Source: CAZGYE01 sp964530165 (lineage in GTDB: Bacteria > Planctomycetota > Planctomycetia > Planctomycetales > Planctomycetaceae). From it: DNA of 10,261 nt. A model generated the notes under the pieces. It saw nothing but the letters and a program-made list of their open reading frames with translations, ran no database searches and was not told where the DNA came from. The stretch's first letter is position 1. The number at the start of each line of letters is the position of its first letter. Shown piece by piece: positions 6,326 to 10,261 of this stretch. The stretch spans positions 1 to 10,261 of the forward strand of contig CAZGYE010000216.1 of NCBI GenBank assembly GCA_964530165.1. The letters run 5' to 3'. Made by a program: the position numbers and the translations under genes.

Positions 6326-6338
6326 TGTTTGGGCAAAC

Positions 6339-7283
6339 ATGCGTTCCATTTTGGTAACCGGCGGTTCCGGGTTCTTAGGGAGCCATTTGTGTGACCGGCT
6401 GATCCAGCGGGGCGACGAGGTCATCTGTGTCGACAATTTCTTCACCGGCCGAAAGGCCAACATCGCCCATTTGATTGGGCATCGGCGGTTCGAAGTCGTT
6501 CGCCACGACATCGTTCATCCGCTTTATGTGGAAGTCGAGCAGATCTACAATCTGGCCTGCCCGGCCTCCCCGGTGGCATACCAGTACAACCCGATCAAGA
6601 CGATCAAGACATCGAGCGTCGGCATGGTGAACATTCTGGGGTTGGCGAAGCGCTGCGGGGCACGCATTTTGCAGGCATCGACTTCGGAGGTCTATGGCGA
6701 TCCGCAGGTCCATCCGCAAACCGAAGAGTACTGGGGCCACGTGAATCCCCTCGGTCCCCGCAGTTGTTACGACGAGGGCAAGCGGATCGCTGAATCGCTG
6801 TGCATGAATTACCGCCTCGCCCACAACTTGGAGGTGCGCATTGTCCGGATTTTCAATACGTATGGACCGCGAATGGATCCGAACGACGGCAGGGTGATTT
6901 CAAATTTCATCACGCAGGCGCTACGCGGAGAACCGCTGACCATCTACGGCGACGGCCAGCAAACACGATCGTTTTGCTACGTCGACGACCTGATCGAAGG
7001 CATGATCCGCATAATGGATCAAGGTGACGACGTCGGCCCCATCAACCTCGGCAATCCCAATGAAGTGACGATGCTGGAATTGGCCGAAAGAGTCTTACGG
7101 GTGACCGGCTCGTCGGCGAAGTTGAAGCACCTGGAATTGCCGGCCGACGATCCCGTGCGGCGTTGTCCCGACATCACGAAGGCCAAAGACCTGCTGGACT
7201 GGTCTCCCAAACAAGAACTCGAAATCGGGTTGAGAAAAACCGTTGACTACTATCGGGGGCTGCTCTCGCGGGAGTCGACATGA
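6339..7283 (+). CDS. UDP-glucuronate decarboxylase (UDP-xylose synthase)
   Basis: A 314-residue extended SDR. UXS enzymes oxidise UDP-glucuronate at C4 with bound NAD+, decarboxylate it and reduce the product to UDP-xylose. Family hallmarks are all visible: GGSGFLG (8-14), D32 in VDNFFTG, YNLACPASPVAYQ (70-82), IKTIKTSSVGMVNILGLAKR (86-105), the STSEVYG block with T115 and E117, and Y144/K148 in GPRSCYDEGKR. Length is normal for the soluble bacterial and plant cytosolic forms, with no N-terminal membrane anchor. No Shine-Dalgarno precedes the ATG; the leader is filled by an octamer repeat instead, so initiation may be weak. Its stop overlaps the start of the UDP-glucuronate epimerase (ATGA), indicating one operon. 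The UDP-glucuronate supply (UDP-glucose dehydrogenase) is not in the window. Confidence 0.93.
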   Translation: MRSILVTGGSGFLGSHLCDRLIQRGDEVICVDNFFTGRKANIAHLIGHRRFEVVRHDIVHPLYVEVEQIYNLACPASPVAYQYNPIKTIKTSSVGMVNILGLAKRCGARILQASTSEVYGDPQVHPQTEEYWGHVNPLGPRSCYDEGKRIAESLCMNYRLAHNLEVRIVRIFNTYGPRMDPNDGRVISNFITQALRGEPLTIYGDGQQTRSFCYVDDLIEGMIRIMDQGDDVGPINLGNPNEVTMLELAERVLRVTGSSAKLKHLELPADDPVRRCPDITKAKDLLDWSPKQELEIGLRKTVDYYRGLLSREST

Positions 7284-8293
7284 CCAAAGTCCTTGTGACC
7301 GGAGCGGCAGGCTTTATCGGGTTCCATCTCAGCCGGCGGCTGCTCGAACGCGGCGACCGGGTCGTCGGGCTGGACAACTTGAACGATTACTACGATGTGC
7401 GACTGAAGAAAGACCGCCTCGCGCAGCTCGAGGGACAGTCGGGCTTCTCTTTTCACCGGCTCGATCTGGCCGATCGGGTCGGAAGCGAGCGATTGTTCGA
7501 CGAGGGGGAGTTCGACATCGTCGTGAATCTTGCTGCACAAGCGGGCGTCCGCTACTCGCTGGAAAATCCGTACGCCTACGTCCAGAACAATCTGGTCGCG
7601 TTCGCGAATGTCTTGGAGGGCTGCCGTCACAAACGTGTGAAGCATCTGGTCTATGCGTCCTCCAGTTCCGTTTACGGTGCGAATACGAAGATGCCGTTTT
7701 CGGTGCATCACAACGTCGACCATCCGGTCAGTTTGTACGCGGCCTCAAAGAAGGCCAACGAACTGATGGCGCACACCTACAGTCATCTGTACGGTCTGCC
7801 GACGACCGGCTTGCGGTTTTTCACCGTCTACGGACCGTGGGGCCGGCCGGACATGGCGTTGTATCTGTTCACCCAGGCGATTCTCGCGGGCCGACCGATC
7901 GACGTTTACAATCACGGGAAGATGCGGCGGGATTTCACGTACATCGACGATATCGTGGAAGGCATCGTGCGTGTGGCCGATCGCATCCCGGAACCGAATC
8001 CAGACTGGTCGGCCGACGATCCCGATCCGGGGAGCAGCGCGGCCCCGTACAAGGTCTACAACATCGGCAACAATCAACCCGTCGAGTTGATGCACATGAT
8101 CGAGACGCTGGAGAACTGTCTGGGTGTCAGGGCCCGGAAGAACATGCTGCCGATGCAGCCCGGCGACGTTCCCGCCACTTACGCCGACGTGGACGATCTG
8201 ATCGCCGACGTCGGTTTCAAACCTGATACGCCCATCGAGTCGGGAATCGCCCGGTTCGTCGAGTGGTACCGTGCGTATGACACCGTCGAGTGA
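7280..8293 (+). CDS. UDP-glucuronate 4-epimerase
   Basis: A 337-residue extended SDR of the CapI/LspL/plant GAE type, which interconverts UDP-glucuronate and UDP-galacturonate for surface polysaccharides. Motifs: GAAGFIG (8-14), D32 in GLDNLNDYYDVRLK (a family signature with extra residues contacting the cofactor), NLAAQAGVRYSLENP (83-97), YASSSSVYG (125-133), and catalytic Y153/K157 in SLYAASKKANE. TVYGPWGRPDMALYLFTQAIL and FTYIDDIVEGIVR further down are also diagnostic. The ATG at 7280 shares its last bases with the UXS stop (ATGA) and has GGGAG a few bases upstream, so translation is coupled. Both enzymes of the pair draw on UDP-glucuronate, placing the operon at a branch point. Mutual substrate competition is an inference. 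It converges with the small gene at 8332-8538, 38 bases away. Confidence 0.92.
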   Translation: MTKVLVTGAAGFIGFHLSRRLLERGDRVVGLDNLNDYYDVRLKKDRLAQLEGQSGFSFHRLDLADRVGSERLFDEGEFDIVVNLAAQAGVRYSLENPYAYVQNNLVAFANVLEGCRHKRVKHLVYASSSSVYGANTKMPFSVHHNVDHPVSLYAASKKANELMAHTYSHLYGLPTTGLRFFTVYGPWGRPDMALYLFTQAILAGRPIDVYNHGKMRRDFTYIDDIVEGIVRVADRIPEPNPDWSADDPDPGSSAAPYKVYNIGNNQPVELMHMIETLENCLGVRARKNMLPMQPGDVPATYADVDDLIADVGFKPDTPIESGIARFVEWYRAYDTVE

Positions 8294-8331
8294 TTGCGGA
8301 TTTTGGTATGGGGCCTGCCGGCGCAACCCCG

Positions 8332-8538
8332 CTAAGGAACTGCCAAGGCGCCTTTGACGGTCAGAACGGTTTCCAGCAGAATGTTTTTCATCTCTTCCAA
8401 CGAAGGCTCTTTTTTTAGGTCGACGCCGGCCCGCAGCAGAGCGTTGACGATGACCTCGTCAATGTGAGGTTCGTCGCTGGCACGTCGAATTTCGTCGAAG
8501 ACAAATTCCGAGATGATCGCTTGCTGGTTTTTGGTCAT
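8332..8538 (-). CDS. Small acidic protein of unknown function
   Basis: A 68-residue product starting MTKNQQAIISEFVFDEIRRA and ending KNILLETVLTVKGALAVP. It is mostly predicted helix, with charged and leucine residues spaced as in a compact helical bundle; there are no cysteines, no membrane segment and no signal peptide. The ATG at 8536-8538 is preferred, with GGA about seven bases upstream; a GTG at 8550 would add four residues. The sensible composition and lack of low-complexity sequence support a real gene, but I do not recognise the family. It converges with the UDP-glucuronate epimerase gene. It could act as a small adaptor or regulator, which is only a guess from size. Confidence 0.55.
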   Translation of the reverse strand: MTKNQQAIISEFVFDEIRRASDEPHIDEVIVNALLRAGVDLKKEPSLEEMKNILLETVLTVKGALAVP

Positions 8539-8907
8539 GTCAATGTCCACACGGGTTAGGAGTCAACCGGAACGTCTTGTGTCTGAGGTTGTTCAGTTGA
8601 GCAAATGTTGTTCACACACAAACCGATTTTCTCGGGATCGGGTGCAAAGAATCCGCGCCGGGGTGTCGGGGGTGTCGGTTGTAGCGGTGGGAGCAGTTAT
8701 TCGGCGAAAAACGGCAGAGCCGAGCACTGCGGAGACCGTTTGCGGGATTGATCCGCATCGCTGCCGACGACGACTCACGCACACACGCGTTAAGGAAAGT
8801 AGACATCTGTGTCACGGTGATGTGACAGGCGTTAACGGTCGGCGTCTCGGAGATGACGCTGATGCCGCGTTCCATGGATCAGCAACTTTATGAAAGAGGC
8901 TCTGGTA
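8539..8907. other. Gene-free stretch upstream of the aldolase
   Basis: No frame here has convincing composition. The notable items are a near-duplicate GGGGTGTCGGGGGTGTCGG (about 8659-8677) and a TGTCAC-GGTGAT-GTGACA palindrome at 8810-8827. Promoters for the divergent small gene and the aldolase should lie here, but no clear -10/-35 pair stands out. Confidence 0.5.
8810..8827. promoter_or_regulatory. Palindrome, possible operator for the aldolase gene
   Basis: TGTCAC, six-base spacer, GTGACA, about 80 bases before the aldolase start. The arm-spacer-arm layout resembles sites of dimeric regulators such as the CRP/FNR group, though the arms differ from the CRP consensus. No regulator is encoded nearby. 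Confidence 0.25.
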
Positions 8908-9621
8908 ATGAAACGACCGAACCGTGTCAAGGCCGCCATCCGCGAAGGACGTGTCGCCCGTGGTTACAGCCTGGCGTTTCCCTCGCCGCACGTCATTGAG
9001 ATTCTCGGCCCGCTCGATTTCGACTTCGTTTGGCTCGACGGCGAGCACGGGCCGTTCAGCCTCGAACAGCTCGAAGAACACTGCCGCGTCGCCGAACTGG
9101 CGGGTGCCACGCCGATCGCCCGCGTGCCGAACATTCGCTCCTCCACAATTCTCAGGTTCCTGGATCGCGGCATACAAGGAATCCTCGGGCCGCACATCGC
9201 CACCAAGGCCGATGCGGAACAACTCGTCAGGGCCTGTTACTTCGGGCCGCTGGGAGAACGATCGTTCGGCGGCAATCGCGGCTGCGATTACAACTTCGGC
9301 CTGACCGACAAGGCCGCGTATTACCGCAACTGCAACGACAATATGCTGGTCGGTGCACTGCTGGAAGACCGCGGCGTCGTCCAGAACCTTGACGAAATTC
9401 TCTCTGTCCCAGGAATCGACTATTTCCGCATCGGGCCCAACGACTTCGCCCAGGGGCTCGGTTATCCCGGCGAACCGCAGCGCAAGGAAGTCCTCGACGC
9501 CATGGAAGACGTGTACGACCGAATCCGCAAATCCGGCGGCCGGGTCGGTGCTGACGTCATGCGCACAAAGTTCGTCAAGGATTTGCTCATCGAATCGGCA
9601 CGGAGCCTGCTCGAGCCGTAG
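8908..9621 (+). CDS. HpcH/HpaI-type aldolase
   Basis: A 237-residue TIM-barrel protein of the class II pyruvate aldolase family (HpaI, 2-keto-3-deoxy-L-rhamnonate aldolase and relatives), which cleave 2-keto-3-deoxy acids to pyruvate and an aldehyde with a divalent metal. Visible family residues are the catalytic histidine H47 in WLDGEHGPFS, R72 in IARVP, metal ligands E153 (GALLEDRGVVQNLDEIL) and D179 (FRIGPNDFAQGLGYPG), and YFGPLGERSFGG (111-122). The ATG at 8908 is preferred because AGAGG (8895-8899) lies eight bases upstream; an in-frame ATG at 8890 has no ribosome site. The C-terminus (VKDLLIESARSLLEP) is shorter than in E. coli HpaI, which may be normal for this subgroup. It converges with a sugar isomerase gene across an 84-bp palindromic repeat. 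Exact substrate is unresolved. Confidence 0.85.
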   Translation: MKRPNRVKAAIREGRVARGYSLAFPSPHVIEILGPLDFDFVWLDGEHGPFSLEQLEEHCRVAELAGATPIARVPNIRSSTILRFLDRGIQGILGPHIATKADAEQLVRACYFGPLGERSFGGNRGCDYNFGLTDKAAYYRNCNDNMLVGALLEDRGVVQNLDEILSVPGIDYFRIGPNDFAQGLGYPGEPQRKEVLDAMEDVYDRIRKSGGRVGADVMRTKFVKDLLIESARSLLEP

Positions 9622-9652
9622 GACGGCTCAGGCCGTGTACACATTCCGGGCT

Positions 9653-9736
9653 GCGTGGCTGGGGCAGAGTCTTCGATGCCCCAGGGAGTCGATCACCGTA
9701 AGCTCTGGGGCTTCGTGGACTCAGCCCCAGCCACAC
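9653..9736 (+). repeat. 84-bp palindromic dispersed repeat, copy 2
   Basis: The 13-bp ends are complementary except at the second base (GCGTGGCTGGGGC at 9653-9665 against GCCCCAGCCACAC at 9724-9736). Two nested 7-bp hairpins are intact: 9659-9665 with 9678-9684, and 9705-9711 with 9724-9730, each CTGGGGC/GCCCCAG around a 12-base loop. It sits between the convergent aldolase and isomerase genes, 31 bases after one stop and 50 before the other, a place where a bidirectional terminator would be expected. Confidence 0.85.
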
Positions 9737-9786
9737 GTCGAACCAGCACCCCGTCTCATCGCGCCGGATGGATTCCGCAATCACCG

Positions 9787-10261
9787 TCAATCGGCGAACG
9801 CGGCGTCGAACGCGCGGCCGGAGGGTTCGAAGTCAACGTTCTTGCAGTACTCGAGGGCTTCTCGGGCGCCGTGCTCGCGGTTCATGCCGCTGTCTTCCCA
9901 TTCGACCGACAGTGGACCCTCGTAGTTGGCCGCGTTCAGGGCGCGGATGATTTCTTCGAACCGTACGCCGCCCCGTCCCACGCTGCGGAAGTCCCACCCG
10001 CGTCGTACATCGCCGAACGGCAGATGGCTGGTCAAGATGCCGGTCCGTCCGTCGAGCGTCACCGAGGCGTCTTTCATGTGCACGTGAAAGATGCGTTCCG
10101 GGAAGCAGCGGATGAACTCCACCGGATCGACACCCTGCCACAGCAAATGACTCGGGTCGAAGTTGAACCCGAATTCTTCGCGGTTGTCCAGCGATTCAAC
10201 GGCCCGCTCCGCCGAGTAGATGTCGAAGGCGATCTCGGTCGGGTGCACTTCCAGCGCGAAC
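9787..10261 (-). CDS. Sugar phosphate isomerase/epimerase (AP endonuclease 2 fold), partial
   Basis: The 3' 158 codons of a gene whose start lies beyond the window's right edge. The sequence is typical of the xylose-isomerase-like TIM-barrel family (sugar phosphate isomerase/epimerase, IolE/IolI-type). FNFDPSHLLWQG carries the metal-binding aspartate and histidine, FHVHMKDA the next histidine, and LSVEWEDSGM the C-terminal glutamate ligand. The visible beginning, FALEVHPTEIAFD, matches the glutamate-bearing strand in the middle of the barrel, so about half the protein is missing. Such enzymes isomerise or epimerise sugars and inositols; in planctomycetes there are many paralogues and the substrate cannot be named. 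It ends with TGA at 9787-9789, convergent with the aldolase. Confidence 0.88.
   Translation of the reverse strand, partial: FALEVHPTEIAFDIYSAERAVESLDNREEFGFNFDPSHLLWQGVDPVEFIRCFPERIFHVHMKDASVTLDGRTGILTSHLPFGDVRRGWDFRSVGRGGVRFEEIIRALNAANYEGPLSVEWEDSGMNREHGAREALEYCKNVDFEPSGRAFDAAFAD

Larger units (their letters stand above)
5840..6338. other. Gene-free stretch packed with repeats
   Basis: No credible coding frame on either strand. It holds a degenerate ACCACAAAATACA / ACTACACGAAAAGACA phrase (5895-5930), the 84-bp palindromic repeat (5988-6071), a short palindrome-like derivative, GTGGCTGGCTCAGCCCAC (6088-6105), arms of period-8 AGGAANNN repeats (6148-6225), and a period-8 TTTTCAAC repeat (6282-6325) just before the next ATG. 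Any promoter for the downstream pair must lie here, but I cannot single one out. Confidence 0.7.

Noticed and set aside
6155..6511. Minus-strand frame encoding lysine-leucine repeats (VEELKSQKVEKLKSR)
   Set aside because: The repeats are the translation of the octamer DNA repeat at 6282-6325 and the frame runs into the UXS gene antisense.
8294..8331. GC-rich stretch between convergent genes as a terminator
   Set aside because: Only a weak GGGG...CCCC pairing with a long loop and no T-run on either strand.
8513..8893. 126-codon plus-strand frame before the aldolase
   Set aside because: Composition is arginine/serine/valine-rich with no domain character, and it overlaps the small minus-strand gene antisense.

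Overview
The window looks like chromosomal DNA of a planctomycete (Planctomycetota). This is inferred from four things: short leucine-rich-repeat proteins of the ITDAGL type, moderately high GC with GC-rich third codon positions, loosely packed genes on both strands, and intergenic DNA full of short degenerate repeats. No rRNA, tRNA or CRISPR array is visible.

Left part (1-1690). A 62-codon plus-strand coding remnant (150-338) converges on a minus-strand NlpC/P60-type cysteine hydrolase gene (316-1038). A 447-bp remnant of an ISL3-family insertion sequence follows (1241-1687). It keeps both terminal inverted repeats but only the last ~95 codons of the transposase, which are interrupted by a stop.

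Minus-strand block (1687-4696). In transcription order it holds a cytoplasmic leucine-rich-repeat protein, a large multi-pass membrane protein, translation initiation factor IF-1 (infA) and ribonuclease HI (rnhA). infA-rnhA appear to have their own sigma70-type promoter. The IS remnant abuts the rnhA stop codon exactly, so the RNase HI C-terminus may have been set by the insertion.

Plus-strand sugar-nucleotide block (4865-8293). Three extended-SDR enzymes follow one another: a UDP-glucose-4-epimerase-like protein, UDP-glucuronate decarboxylase (UDP-xylose synthase) and UDP-glucuronate 4-epimerase. The last two overlap by ATGA and act on the same substrate, UDP-glucuronate, giving UDP-xylose and UDP-galacturonate. 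They probably supply precursors for envelope or exopolysaccharide. No glycosyltransferase or UDP-glucose dehydrogenase is in the window. A 500-bp gene-free stretch (5840-6338) separates the first enzyme from the pair and is packed with several kinds of repeat.

Right part (8332-10261). A small unknown minus-strand protein, a 370-bp gene-free stretch, a plus-strand HpcH/HpaI-type aldolase, and the 3' part of a minus-strand sugar phosphate isomerase/epimerase that runs off the end. The aldolase and isomerase converge on a second copy of an 84-bp palindromic repeat also present at 5988-6071 (78 of 84 bases identical). That repeat is the most distinctive non-genic element here. I did not find a convincing new multi-gene system; the gene content is mostly recognisable housekeeping and sugar metabolism.
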